From assembly GCA_022793095.1 (NCBI GenBank), contig JAAWCD010000104.1, positions 1 through 35,925 on the forward strand: 35,925 nucleotides of DNA, in the 5' to 3' direction. The stretch's first letter is position 1; each line of letters begins with the position of its first letter. Made by a program: the position numbers and the translations under genes. Shown here one piece after another: positions 8,686-15,832 of this stretch. The stretch is from Oscillospiraceae bacterium. Lineage in GTDB: Bacteria; Bacillota; Clostridia; Oscillospirales; Oscillospiraceae. Below the pieces are notes generated by a model, which ran no database searches, was not told the origin of the DNA, and was given only the letters and a program-made list of their open reading frames with translations.

Positions 8686-9593
8686 ATAAAGTCCATCTCC
8701 TGTTCCAGCAGGCGCCTCATATCCTCCGGCATGGGCTGTGAAAACGTCATCTGCTCCTTTGTGACAGGGTGCCGGAAGGACAGCTCCGCCGAGTGGAGCG
8801 CCGGCCGTGGGATGACCTCCGGCGCTTCGGTCCCGTAAAGAAAATCTCCTGTCAGCGGATGCCCAATATACGCCATGTGAACCCGAATCTGATGGGTCCG
8901 TCCGGTTTCCAGCACCAGCCGCAGCAGGGCCCGGCCCTGGACAGAGGCCAGCGTTTCATAGTGAGTCCGGGCGGGCAGTCCGTCCGGACGGACCTCCTGC
9001 TGAATCAAGGACTCCGGAACCCGGCCCAGCGGCGCGTCCACCACGCCGGCGGGCGGATCCGGCACACCCTCGCACACAGCCAGGTAGGTCCGGCGGAACT
9101 GGTCCGTGTGCAGCTGACAGCGCAGCTGGTCCTGGGCGTGGGCGTGTTTCGCCACCACCAGCAGGCCAGAGGTCCCCTTATCCAGCCGGTGGACCGGGTG
9201 GAAATCCGCCAAAACGCCAGATGTTTCGTAATATGCAAGCAGAAAATTACCAATGGTATCGTCATAGTGGCCCGGCCCAGGGTGGACCGGCACGCCGGAA
9301 GCCTTGTTCAGCACCACCAGGTCTTCGTCCTCATACACCAGATCCAGAGGACCGGGAACCGGGAGAATCTCGCTTTTGACTTCCGTATCCCCCACCCGGA
9401 CGGAGAGCAGCTGGCCCGCCTGAACCACTGCCCGGACACTGACCCGCGCTCCGTCCAGAAGGATACCGTCCTCCAGCCATTTGACCCGGCGGAGAACCGT
9501 ACCGGACAGCTCCAGTTCCCGGCGGAGCAGCGTCCGAACGGTCTGGCCGGCTAATTCAGGTCCAACAGGAAATTCTAACCGGCGGCTGGTCAT
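8682..9593 (-). CDS. RluA-family RNA pseudouridine synthase
   Basis: The protein has 303 residues from the ATG at 9593 (MTSRRLEFPVG). That start overlaps the upstream stop as ATGA. The frame continues upstream to 9962 only as a proline/arginine-rich shadow of the membrane gene. Residues about 12-70 form an S4-like RNA-binding domain. The catalytic domain starts at VYEDEDLVVLNKASGVPVHPG and carries the family signature HRLDKGTSG with catalytic Asp138. GRTHQIRVHMAYIGHPLTGD is also typical. It should isomerise uridines in rRNA or tRNA; the exact site (RluD, RluC or RluA-like) cannot be told. It sits in an operon with small membrane proteins, an association for which I know no functional reason. 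Confidence 0.92.
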   Translation of the reverse strand: MTSRRLEFPVGPELAGQTVRTLLRRELELSGTVLRRVKWLEDGILLDGARVSVRAVVQAGQLLSVRVGDTEVKSEILPVPGPLDLVYEDEDLVVLNKASGVPVHPGPGHYDDTIGNFLLAYYETSGVLADFHPVHRLDKGTSGLLVVAKHAHAQDQLRCQLHTDQFRRTYLAVCEGVPDPPAGVVDAPLGRVPESLIQQEVRPDGLPARTHYETLASVQGRALLRLVLETGRTHQIRVHMAYIGHPLTGDFLYGTEAPEVIPRPALHSAELSFRHPVTKEQMTFSQPMPEDMRRLLEQEMDFI

Positions 9594-10054
9594 AGGGTTT
9601 TGGAAAAGTAGACGTTGGCCAGCACAAAGGAGAGGGCGTAAACCGTCATGGCGGCCAGCAGGGCCCTGAATGCGTCGTAACTGAAGGGGAGCACCACAAA
9701 CAGAGCTGCTGCGCTCAGGAAAAAGCAGACCACTCCGGCCACCTGGAAGGACTGGTTGACAATGGTCTTTTCCCGCTCGTCCTCCTCCTGGACCTGGGCC
9801 CGCTTCCGGGCCTCCGGGCGGCGGATGAGATACTGAGCGCGAATCAACAGAATCAGTGCGCCCAACAGAATACCGGAGCCCGCGCCCAGGTAGAAGCCTT
9901 GGGCGAAGGGGGGCAAATCGCTTTCCGGAACCAGCAGGAAGTAGCTGATCATGGCTACACAACCCACCAGCAGCAGGCCGGCGGCGGCAGCGCGGCGCAA
10001 ACGCAGCGTCTTTTCAAAGTCGCCGGGAATATGCAGAAAAGATTTCATCATCAT
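9590..10054 (-). CDS. 154-residue membrane protein of unknown function
   Basis: Four hydrophobic segments are visible (about residues 20-42, 50-70, 103-122 and 126-147). A charged cytoplasmic loop with RRPEARKRAQVQEEDERE lies between the second and third. The start has a GAGGTGAT site 6 nt upstream. The stop overlaps the start of the RluA-type gene. EEDERE-loop membrane proteins often pair with small HTH regulators, and one lies upstream in this operon. No function is assigned. Confidence 0.8.
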   Translation of the reverse strand: MMMKSFLHIPGDFEKTLRLRRAAAAGLLLVGCVAMISYFLLVPESDLPPFAQGFYLGAGSGILLGALILLIRAQYLIRRPEARKRAQVQEEDEREKTIVNQSFQVAGVVCFFLSAAALFVVLPFSYDAFRALLAAMTVYALSFVLANVYFSKTL

Positions 10055-10090
10055 AACAATATCACCTCATTTGTCGTTGGGAACCCAGTC

Positions 10091-10134
10091 TAAAGTTCTT
10101 TTTTGCATCTTTTTTTCTTTCGAGAAAAAAGATG
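10091..10134. repeat. AT-rich hairpin repeat, copy 1
   Basis: TAAAGTTCTTTT is followed by an AT-rich hairpin ending in AAAAAAGATG. This diverged copy of the family at 13326, 15864, 28990, 32238 and 32301 lies between the two membrane protein genes. Confidence 0.6.
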
Positions 10135-10142
10135 AGAAACCA

Positions 10143-10379
10143 TCAAAAATGCAAATACGTTTCCTTCCAAGCCCTGATCCCCGCAGTCCGTTCCGGACTC
10201 AGGAAGATCAGGCCCATCAGCATCAATCCGGCGGTAAACCCCTGAAACAGGCACATAATGTTGTCCGGCAGCAGCCCCGGAAACCTATAGCGGAGCAGCA
10301 GCAGCACCGCGTTTAAGATGACACCCCAGTACAGGGCGGGATTACAAGCGTTTTGACGGTTCGACTTGCGGTTCATCAT
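10143..10379 (-). CDS. 78-residue membrane protein of unknown function
   Basis: A basic N-terminus (MMNRKSNRQN) is followed by two hydrophobic segments (about residues 15-30 and 42-63). Two adjacent ATG codons exist; the second (10376) has better spacing from GGAGG. The start overlaps the stop of the HTH gene upstream, so the two are coupled. It is probably controlled by, or a partner of, that regulator. Confidence 0.75.
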   Translation of the reverse strand: MMNRKSNRQNACNPALYWGVILNAVLLLLRYRFPGLLPDNIMCLFQGFTAGLMLMGLIFLSPERTAGIRAWKETYLHF

Positions 10380-10576
10380 GATTCCTCCTCAAATAAAAAC
10401 AATTCCTCAATGGTGGTTCCAAAACAGACGGCCAGCTTGTGGGCCAGGAGCAGCGAGGCGTTATAACGCCCATTCTCCAGCGAAATAATGGTTTGCCGCG
10501 TCACCTGGACCCGTTCCGCCAAGTCCTCTTGGGTCCAGTTCCGGGTCCGGCGCAGCTCACTGATGCGGTTCCTCAT
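10376..10576 (-). CDS. Small XRE/Cro-type HTH regulator
   Basis: The protein has 66 residues, starting MRNRISELRRTRNWTQEDLAERV, with an AGGAGG site 5-6 nt before the ATG. The frame is open further upstream to 10927, but that part crosses the promoter and a hairpin cluster and is not coding. The HTH (about residues 13-35: TQEDLAERVQVTRQTIISLENG) is the compact family often paired with membrane protein genes. It is first in an operon with two membrane proteins. The promoter is an almost perfect sigma-A site with a perfect inverted repeat over the transcription start, so autorepression is likely. Confidence 0.88.
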   Translation of the reverse strand: MRNRISELRRTRNWTQEDLAERVQVTRQTIISLENGRYNASLLLAHKLAVCFGTTIEELFLFEEES

Positions 10577-10589
10577 ATGCTTCCTCCTC

Positions 10590-10607
10590 TGTAAAGGTTC
10601 CTTTACA
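10590..10607. promoter_or_regulatory. Operator-like palindrome at the transcription start
   Basis: TGTAAAGG-TT-CCTTTACA is a perfect 8-bp inverted repeat. It lies where transcription from the 10614-10642 promoter should begin. It is probably the binding site of the HTH protein. Confidence 0.7.
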
Positions 10608-10613
10608 ATGAAG

Positions 10614-10642
10614 AGTATAGCACGCTTTACATCTCGTGTCAA
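10614..10642 (-). promoter_or_regulatory. Sigma-A promoter of the HTH-RluA operon
   Basis: On the minus strand, TTGACA and TATACT are separated by exactly 17 bp, close to consensus. Its spacer holds another TGTAAAG half-site. Confidence 0.85.
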
Positions 10643-10654
10643 GGGAACTTTACA
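10637..10654. promoter_or_regulatory. Second operator-like palindrome over the -35
   Basis: TGTCAAGGGAACTTTACA is an imperfect version of the 10590-10607 palindrome. It overlaps the -35 box, and the two centres are 47 bp apart. Confidence 0.55.
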
Positions 10655-10662
10655 AGAAAGTA

Positions 10663-10697
10663 GGATGAGTGCGGGAAAACTTTTCCCGCACTCATCC
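10663..10697. repeat. Perfect 17-bp inverted repeat, copy 1
   Basis: GGATGAGTGCGGGAAAA, one base, then its exact complement. An identical copy lies at 10883-10917. Confidence 0.85.
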
Positions 10698-10776
10698 CGC
10701 AGCTTGCCGGACAAGAGGAACTTTAAAATAGGATGAGAAAACGGCCAGGGCTTTGCGTGGGGGGATAGTGTGAAAG

Positions 10777-10791
10777 GGGGGCGAAGCCCCC
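10777..10791. repeat. Short GC-rich hairpin
   Basis: GGGGGC-GAA-GCCCCC lies between the two larger hairpin sites. It is part of the 10660-10920 hairpin-rich stretch, which carries no supported gene. Confidence 0.5.
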
Positions 10792-10822
10792 GCTTTCGCG
10801 TGCAGTCACCCGCCCGCAGGCG

Positions 10823-10917
10823 GCCGGTTTCGTCAGAATGACGAAACCGGCTACAGGCTGTCGAGAAACTCGACAGCCTGTAGGATGAGTGCGGGAAAAC
10901 TTTTCCCGCACTCATCC
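10823..10917. repeat. Chain of three perfect hairpins, REP/BIME-like
   Basis: Three perfect inverted repeats lie end to end, each sharing one base with the next. The first is 10823-10851 (13-bp stem, GAA loop), the second 10851-10883 (15-bp stem, AAA loop), and the third 10883-10917 (17-bp stem, 1-base loop). The third matches 10663-10697. The chain lies directly upstream of the sigma factor gene. Confidence 0.8.
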
Positions 10918-10958
10918 CGTCTAACAAACAGAGCGCAGCAGAAAGGAGGCGGCGGACA

Positions 10959-11492
10959 TTGTACGCAAGACAGGAGCGGTGGGAGCTGGTGGCTGACTAC
11001 GCGGTCAGCGGCCAAGATTACTTCTACCGCCTGGCCTACGGTCAGGTACGGGACCGGGAGGCGGCGCTGGATATCGTTCAGGAGGCCATTGCCAAAGCCC
11101 TGGACAAAGCCCACACCCTGCGGGAGCCCAATTATCTGAAAACCTGGTTTTACCGCATCCTCATCAACGAGTGCATGGACTACTTCCGTCGAAACCGGAA
11201 CGTCATCCCTCTGGAGGAATCCCTCGACCTGCGTGCGGAGGGCGGAATCGACCCGGGCGACCGGGTGGACCTCTACGACGCCCTGGCCAAGCTGGAGGAG
11301 CGGGAAAGGCTGGTGGTCCAGCTCCGTTTTTTCGAGGACATGAAGCTGGAGGAAATCTCCCGCGTCACAGACACCAATCTGAACACCGTAAAAACACGGC
11401 TGTACGGCGCTCTGCGGAAGCTGCGGGTGCTGACAGGAGAGGAGGTGGACCAGTATGAACGAGAAGCTGGCAGAGGCCCGAAAGCGTTATGA
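10959..11492 (+). CDS. ECF RNA polymerase sigma factor, SigV-like
   Basis: The protein has 177 residues. The start is a TTG with an AAAGGAGG site upstream; no in-frame ATG fits. Region 2 (about residues 12-80) contains DREAALDIVQEAIAKALDKAHTLREPNYLKTWFYRILINECMDYFRR (43-89). Region 4 (about 110-165) contains LEERERLVVQLRFFEDMKLEEIS and the DNA-contacting TNLNTVKTRLYGALRKLR. It overlaps the anti-sigma gene by 38 bp, the usual arrangement for sigma/anti-sigma pairs. The RsiV-like partner suggests an envelope-stress role, in B. subtilis a lysozyme response. This gene's promoter was not identified; the hairpin chain lies where it should be. Confidence 0.92.
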   Translation: MYARQERWELVADYAVSGQDYFYRLAYGQVRDREAALDIVQEAIAKALDKAHTLREPNYLKTWFYRILINECMDYFRRNRNVIPLEESLDLRAEGGIDPGDRVDLYDALAKLEERERLVVQLRFFEDMKLEEISRVTDTNLNTVKTRLYGALRKLRVLTGEEVDQYEREAGRGPKAL

Positions 11493-12327
11493 AGCCGTCC
11501 CCATTCCGGCGGAGCTGAGCGCTCAAGTCAACCGATCCATTCAGAAAAGCCGCCGGAAACGGGCTGGACACCGGCGCTGGGTCCGGGCAGCCTGTCTGGC
11601 CGCAGGCTTTTGCTGCGCGTTTGTGCTGACGGTCACCCTGGACCCGGTTACGGCGCGGGCGCTGGAACCCATCCCCATCCTTGGGGGGCTGGTCCGGGTG
11701 GTCACAGGTCAGGAGTATTACGAAAAGGACCAGAGCAAGGATATCCATGTGACCCGGCCAGAGCTGGTGTCTGACGGCGCCGGGACAGCGCTGACCGGCC
11801 GGATCAATGAAGAGATTAACGCTCGGATTGACGCCTTGATCGCGGAGGCCGAAGAGCGGGCGGAAGAGACCTATCAGGCCTGGAACGAGACCAGAACGGA
11901 CGGGGACGAATTCTTCCTCCCGGTAGATGTATCAGTGAATTATGAGGTCAAATGCAGCTCTGGGGACATTCTCTCCTTTGTGCTTTACGAATCGGAGGTT
12001 CGGGCCAGCAGCTACACAGCGGTTTACACCTACAATCTGGACCTGACCAACGGGAAGGAGCTGACTCTTCGTGACCTGCTGGGCCCGGAGTGGAAGTCCA
12101 TCGCCAACCAGGCCGTGAAAATCGGCATCTACCAACGCAGCAAGATTGAAGGCAACGTCTACTTCAACATGGAGGAGTTCGGCACGGAATTTGAGTCCAT
12201 TGAGGACGATCAGCCCTTCTATATCAATGAGGCGGGCAATCCGGTGCTGATGTTTGAAAAGTACGAGATTGCGCCCGGCTATATGGGTGAGCAGGAATTT
12301 GAAATTCAGCTGCAAACGGAACCGTAA
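11455..12327 (+). CDS. RsiV-like (DUF3298-type) membrane anti-sigma factor
   Basis: The protein has 290 residues. A cytoplasmic N-terminus (about 1-41) with a basic stretch is followed by one membrane segment (about 42-62). An ARA-LE sequence comes next and could be a signal-peptidase site. The rest is extracellular. PILGGLVRVVTGQEY and the repeating YEVKCSSGDILSFVLYES / YTYNLDLTNGKELTLRDLLG pattern are typical of the RsiV/DUF3298 family. In B. subtilis RsiV, lysozyme binding triggers signal-peptidase cleavage and sigma release. By analogy, this pair would sense a wall-damaging host factor. A terminator follows immediately. Confidence 0.85.
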   Translation: MNEKLAEARKRYEAVPIPAELSAQVNRSIQKSRRKRAGHRRWVRAACLAAGFCCAFVLTVTLDPVTARALEPIPILGGLVRVVTGQEYYEKDQSKDIHVTRPELVSDGAGTALTGRINEEINARIDALIAEAEERAEETYQAWNETRTDGDEFFLPVDVSVNYEVKCSSGDILSFVLYESEVRASSYTAVYTYNLDLTNGKELTLRDLLGPEWKSIANQAVKIGIYQRSKIEGNVYFNMEEFGTEFESIEDDQPFYINEAGNPVLMFEKYEIAPGYMGEQEFEIQLQTEP

Positions 12328-12360
12328 AAGGGAAAGGCCGCACAAGCGGCCTTTCCCTTT
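12327..12360. terminator. Bidirectional terminator
   Basis: A 15-bp stem (AAAGGGAAAGGCCGC, ACAA loop, complement) overlaps the anti-sigma stop codon and ends in TTTTT. It lies between convergent genes. Confidence 0.85.
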
Positions 12361-12361
12361 T

Positions 12362-12583
12362 TCAGGACTCCGGGGCATCCTTTTGAAATTCCAGAATATC
12401 GCCCGCTTCACAGTCCAGCACCTCGCAAATAGCCGCGAGGGTGGAAAAGCGGATGGCGGTCACGTGATTGTTTTTGATTTTGGAGAGGTTGACGTTGGAG
12501 ATGCCCACCCGCTCGGCCAGCTCGTTCAAGGAGATTTTCCGCTCCACCATCATCCGGTCCAGGCGCAGGACGATTTTTCCCAT
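12362..12583 (-). CDS. XRE-type HTH regulator (HTH_26/YozG-like)
   Basis: The protein has 73 residues from ATG 12583 (MGKIVLRLDRMMVERKISLNELAERVGIS), preceded by a G-rich Shine-Dalgarno. The longer frame to 12637 runs into the upstream gene and has no support. The HTH covers about residues 17-40; VNLSKIKNNHVTAIRFSTL is the recognition part. It lies 13 bp after the DUF2975 gene. DUF2975-HTH pairs are a recurrent Firmicutes cassette, and the HTH probably represses it. Confidence 0.88.
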   Translation of the reverse strand: MGKIVLRLDRMMVERKISLNELAERVGISNVNLSKIKNNHVTAIRFSTLAAICEVLDCEAGDILEFQKDAPES

Positions 12584-12596
12584 TTGTATGCCCCCC

Positions 12597-13133
12597 TCAC
12601 AGAAGTCCGTCAACCTCTTTTTCGAGTTCCACTCCACGGGCGAAAACCTGAGTCAGGCAAAGCACGAGAATGCCCATAAGAAAACTGTCCCCACTTGAAT
12701 GGACCTCCAGCGGCCTCAGTCCTGACAGCAAGATGCCAAGACAGACGCTGACCATTGGAATCGAGATGGCAAAAGCCCCCATTCTTTCTAATCTGCAAAC
12801 ATTTTCCGCCTGAAATGGTGTGACTCCCTCAGATTTTTTGATAATCAGGTAAAGATTTCGGAATACTAGGGCCATAAGGACAAAGACAATTACCGCGCCC
12901 AGAGCAAACAGGCAAAAGGTTGTCTTATCTATGTTTCCATCCGAAACAGCCACGGTTACACCCCAGCCATAGATCGAAAGCTCCATCTTGTCTTCTGTCA
13001 GGTCAATCCCAACGAAATATCCAAGCCACTGCGGGGCAAACGCACAACAACCCGCCGCAGCTGCCATGAGTGCTGCCCCCACCCAATGTGCAACTTCTGT
13101 GATCTTCGTAACAATTTTTGCGAGCCTGAACAT
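12597..13133 (-). CDS. DUF2975 family membrane protein
   Basis: The protein has 178 residues and four hydrophobic segments (about 15-38, 74-95, 119-137 and 146-163). The family hallmark RNLYLIIKKSEGVTPFQAENV is present at about residues 91-111. The start has an AGGGGAGG site 8 nt upstream. It is the first gene of the pair with the HTH regulator. The molecular function of DUF2975 proteins is unknown. Confidence 0.88.
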   Translation of the reverse strand: MFRLAKIVTKITEVAHWVGAALMAAAAGCCAFAPQWLGYFVGIDLTEDKMELSIYGWGVTVAVSDGNIDKTTFCLFALGAVIVFVLMALVFRNLYLIIKKSEGVTPFQAENVCRLERMGAFAISIPMVSVCLGILLSGLRPLEVHSSGDSFLMGILVLCLTQVFARGVELEKEVDGLL

Positions 13134-13169
13134 TTGTCATGCCTCCCCTGATAGAAAATGAATCGGTCT

Positions 13170-13193
13170 GCTGTTTTCTGACAGAAACAGCAT
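13170..13193. promoter_or_regulatory. Operator-like palindrome at -10/+1
   Basis: TTCTG-A-CAGAA is a perfect core inside a longer TGCTGTTT...AAACAGCA imperfect repeat. It overlaps the -10 box and the expected transcription start. It is a likely site for the HTH protein. Confidence 0.55.
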
Positions 13194-13217
13194 AGCACAG
13201 AAATTTATCTTTGTCAA
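13189..13217 (-). promoter_or_regulatory. Sigma-A promoter of the DUF2975-HTH operon
   Basis: On the minus strand, TTGACA and TATGCT are separated by 17 bp. Confidence 0.8.
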
Positions 13218-13224
13218 TAAATTC

Positions 13225-13241
13225 TTAATGATTATCATTAA
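13225..13241. promoter_or_regulatory. Fur-box-like palindrome upstream of the promoter
   Basis: On the minus strand, TTAATGATAATCATTAA is a perfect palindrome around one central base. Its inner 15 bp equal the centre of the classical Fur consensus. It lies just upstream of the -35 box, where an activator or repressor could bind. Confidence 0.45.
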
Positions 13242-13267
13242 ATTATATGTAGCAAAGATAAAAATCA

Positions 13268-13295
13268 GGGCCGCTTCCGAAACAGGAAGCGGCCC
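13268..13295 (-). terminator. Terminator of the ROK gene
   Basis: An 11-bp perfect stem (GGGCCGCTTCC, 6-nt loop) is followed on the minus strand by TGATTTTTATC. Confidence 0.75.
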
Positions 13296-13325
13296 CGGTA
13301 ATGCACCATTTTCTGATAGAACCAG

Positions 13326-13364
13326 TTTAAAGTTCTTTTGCTTCTTTTCTTTCAAGAAAAGAAG
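13326..13364. repeat. AT-rich hairpin repeat, copy 2
   Basis: TTAAAGTTCTTTTG plus the hairpin CTTCTTTTCTT-TC-AAGAAAAGAAG. It abuts the stop codon of the ROK gene. Confidence 0.75.
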
Positions 13365-14741
13365 TTAAAGCTCCGGCAGGGAGGCGGCGGCCATGGACTG
13401 GCCCACGCGGCGGAAGGTCTCGTCCGGCAGCTCTGGGAACATCTTGCCCGCGCACTCCGGATACTCCTCGGCCAGCACCCGCTTGGCGTTCTCCAGGATG
13501 AGATCGCCGCCCTTGCCGCTCATCACCCGGCCCAGCAGCAGCACATGCTTGCAGTGATACAAGTCATAGTAGTAAGCCAGCGTGTGGCCCAGATACACGC
13601 CAATGGACTCGTAAACGGAAGCCGCGGCCTCGCTGCCCTCTTCCATCAGCTTCTGTACCACCTTCAGCTTTTCCGCCGGAGAAAGAGACGGGTCCAGCTC
13701 AATGCCCGCCCGGGGCGCCAGCTTAATCACGCCGTCCTGAGAGAAATACTTGACGCCGCAACCGATGTCGTGGCTCCACTCGTCCTCCATGGCGCCGGGC
13801 TGAGCGTCCACCGGCACAAAGGCCAGCTCGTTGAGCCAGCCGGTGATCCGGCCTTCCTCGTCCACATAGCCCACGGCCTCGCTGGTGCCCATGGCAATGC
13901 CCAGCACGTTGTTGTCCTTCAGGCTCATGGTGCCGGCCAGGGCGGACACGTCGCCGTCGTTGACTACCTCATAGGGCACATTTCCAAAGGTGTCCGTGAT
14001 GGCCCGGATATAAATATCCTTCACCTTGGCGTCGAACAAATCTTTGGGCACCTGGAGGAACAGGGAGGCGTTCATGGTCCGGTGGTTGATATACACACCA
14101 GCGGAGGAGACGCCCACTGCGTCCACCCGGGGCATGTGCTCCGCGGCGGACTTGAGCGCCGCCACAATGCCGTCATAGTGATAATCCGGGTCGGAATTGA
14201 TCTTGGGGAACCACACCACTTCCTCAGAGTAAACGGTTTCGCCGTCCACCACCGCAGACACCTTGCGGTCGCTTCCGCCGGCGTCAAAGCCGATGCGGCA
14301 GCCCTCCAGGTGGCCGCCCATGGCCTTGGGCGCGTCCTTCGCCTCCGGAATCTCATCCACAAAGACCACCTCGAAGGGATGCTCGAACACGTTGGCCATA
14401 TAGTCAAAATCAAAGTCCTGCTCGTCCCCGGCGCTGTAGGCCTTCTTCAGATACTCATAGGTGCCCTCGTCGCCGCTGACATAGACCTTGTAGCCGCCCT
14501 TCATCCACAGGATGGTCTTGACCAGGCGGTTCACATAATAATGGTCGGCCTCCGCCATTTCCGGCGTGCCGTGGACAAAGGTATGACAGGCGGCCATCTG
14601 GCCGTCCGCCCGCTCCACGGCAATGCCGACGGGCTTCTTCGCCGTGTGCAGGAAGGAACGGTTGTACTTCAGAATAGGCATAAACTCCGGGTCCAGCTTG
14701 GGCGCGTTTTTGACTTCAATTTCGATTCCATATCGATTCAT
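13365..14741 (-). CDS. ROK-family sugar kinase/ATPase-like protein
   Basis: The protein has 458 residues from ATG 14741 (MNRYGIEIEV), chosen because GGGAGG lies 8 nt upstream. The frame opens 6 codons earlier, where spacing is poor. An actin-fold nucleotide-binding pattern starts at IGFDAGGSDRKVSAVV (Asp153), followed by VGVSSAGVYINHR, EVVNDGDVSALAG and GIAMGTSEAVGYVDEEG. This matches ROK-type kinases. About 145 residues precede the first phosphate motif, longer than in ordinary 300-residue ROK kinases. LLGRVMSGKGGDLILENA near the end is a further family-like motif. The substrate is unknown; a hexose or amino sugar is likely. It is transcribed alone from its own promoter. Confidence 0.8.
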   Translation of the reverse strand: MNRYGIEIEVKNAPKLDPEFMPILKYNRSFLHTAKKPVGIAVERADGQMAACHTFVHGTPEMAEADHYYVNRLVKTILWMKGGYKVYVSGDEGTYEYLKKAYSAGDEQDFDFDYMANVFEHPFEVVFVDEIPEAKDAPKAMGGHLEGCRIGFDAGGSDRKVSAVVDGETVYSEEVVWFPKINSDPDYHYDGIVAALKSAAEHMPRVDAVGVSSAGVYINHRTMNASLFLQVPKDLFDAKVKDIYIRAITDTFGNVPYEVVNDGDVSALAGTMSLKDNNVLGIAMGTSEAVGYVDEEGRITGWLNELAFVPVDAQPGAMEDEWSHDIGCGVKYFSQDGVIKLAPRAGIELDPSLSPAEKLKVVQKLMEEGSEAAASVYESIGVYLGHTLAYYYDLYHCKHVLLLGRVMSGKGGDLILENAKRVLAEEYPECAGKMFPELPDETFRRVGQSMAAASLPEL

Positions 14742-14808
14742 TTTGTTTGCCTCCCTCATTCATTGTCCTGCAAATCTACGCGGGCTCGCCCGCCGGTTCT
14801 ATGGCTTG

Positions 14809-14837
14809 ATGATACCATAAATTCACGCTGGTGTCAC
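14809..14837 (-). promoter_or_regulatory. Promoter of the ROK gene
   Basis: On the minus strand, GTGACA and TATCAT are 17 bp apart, with a TGG extended -10. The leader downstream carries a short GC hairpin (14780-14793). Confidence 0.6.
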
Positions 14838-14918
14838 GCTATTTCTGCAAGAGAAATCAACCGAACTTCTGAGAAGCTGGACCCAGCGCCTCAGCACACA
14901 TCTTTGCGGCCCAAATCC

Positions 14919-15797
14919 CTAAATTCCGGTCAGGTCAAACTCCGGCGTATAGGCCCGGCGGGCGCTCTCCCGGCCCTGACAGAAGCCCTTCAGCCCCAGA
15001 TTTTCCATGTAGGACTCCGCGGAGCGGATTTCTCCGGCCCGCAGGGTCCGGTCGATTTCCGGGAACTCCTTGGCACGGCCCCAGGGGGTGTACTGGCTCA
15101 TCAGGGAAAACAGCACAGTTTCCGGCGGGAAGGTCTCCGCTGCCCAGTCCATCACCCGCTTTGCCTCATTGAGCTGGCCGGGCAGAATCAGATGCCGGAT
15201 GATAACGCCCTGGAGAAGCAGGCCGTCTTCGTCGAACCGGCAGGGGCCCGTTTGGCGCACCATCTCCCGAATGGCGGCAGCGGCAATTTCCGGATAATTG
15301 GCGGCGCTGGAGTACCGCCGGGCCAGCTCCGGAGTCCGGTATTTCAGATCAGGCAGGTAAATTCGCACCTGTCCTTCCAGAGTACGCAGGGTCTCCACCT
15401 TGTCGTAGCCGCCCGAGTTCCACACCACGGGCACCGGCAGAGGGCGGCGGCACAGCAGCTCACGGATGACATGGGCGTAATGGGTGGGATTGACAAGGTT
15501 GATGTTATGGGCCCCTTGGGCGATCAGCTCGCCGCAGATGTCCGCCAGCCGGTCCAGTGAGACGGCTTTGCCGAAATTCTGATGGCTGATTTCGTCGTTC
15601 TGACAGAAGACACAGCCCAGAGAGCAGCCGGAGAAAAAGATGGTTCCGGAACCGTTGAAGCCGGAAATGGGCGGCTCCTCCCAATGGTGAAGGGCCGCCC
15701 GGGCCAGCACGGGGGCTTCCGGCATCCGGCAGAGGCCTTGGCCACGCTCCGGGCTCCGCTGCGCGCCGCAGGAACGAGGGCATAGATTGCAGATCAT
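14919..15797 (-). CDS. Radical SAM protein, PflX/pyruvate formate-lyase activase-like
   Basis: The protein has 292 residues from ATG 15797 (AGGAGT 8 nt upstream). A TTG two codons earlier is too close to the ribosome site. Cys58-x3-Cys62-x2-Cys65 (CSLGCVFC) is the radical SAM iron-sulfur motif. An extra N-terminal cysteine set (Cys3, Cys6, Cys10, Cys23) is typical of the PflX-like group. VVWNSGGYDK and IYLPDLKY are also characteristic. Members resemble glycyl-radical enzyme activases, but their substrate is usually unproven, and no glycyl-radical enzyme gene is nearby. It lies downstream of metK, the source of its cofactor, but behind a terminator-like hairpin. Confidence 0.88.
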   Translation of the reverse strand: MICNLCPRSCGAQRSPERGQGLCRMPEAPVLARAALHHWEEPPISGFNGSGTIFFSGCSLGCVFCQNDEISHQNFGKAVSLDRLADICGELIAQGAHNINLVNPTHYAHVIRELLCRRPLPVPVVWNSGGYDKVETLRTLEGQVRIYLPDLKYRTPELARRYSSAANYPEIAAAAIREMVRQTGPCRFDEDGLLLQGVIIRHLILPGQLNEAKRVMDWAAETFPPETVLFSLMSQYTPWGRAKEFPEIDRTLRAGEIRSAESYMENLGLKGFCQGRESARRAYTPEFDLTGI

Positions 15798-15832
15798 AGG
15801 CAATGACTCCTGACTCCGTTTTACAGTTTAAG

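Noticed and set aside
9594-9962. N-terminal extension of the RluA-type protein
   Set aside because: It is a reverse-composition shadow of the overlapping membrane gene; family similarity begins just after 9593.
10663-10917. Possible CRISPR array because of the repeated palindromes
   Set aside because: Only two identical units 185 bp apart, no regular spacers and no cas genes.
10577-10927. N-terminal extension of the small HTH protein
   Set aside because: It would translate through the promoter, operators and hairpin chain; the ATG at 10576 has a perfect AGGAGG site.
13338-15560. 740-codon plus-strand frame opposite the ROK and radical SAM genes
   Set aside because: It spans two genes and their promoter and resembles a reverse-frame translation; no domain is visible.
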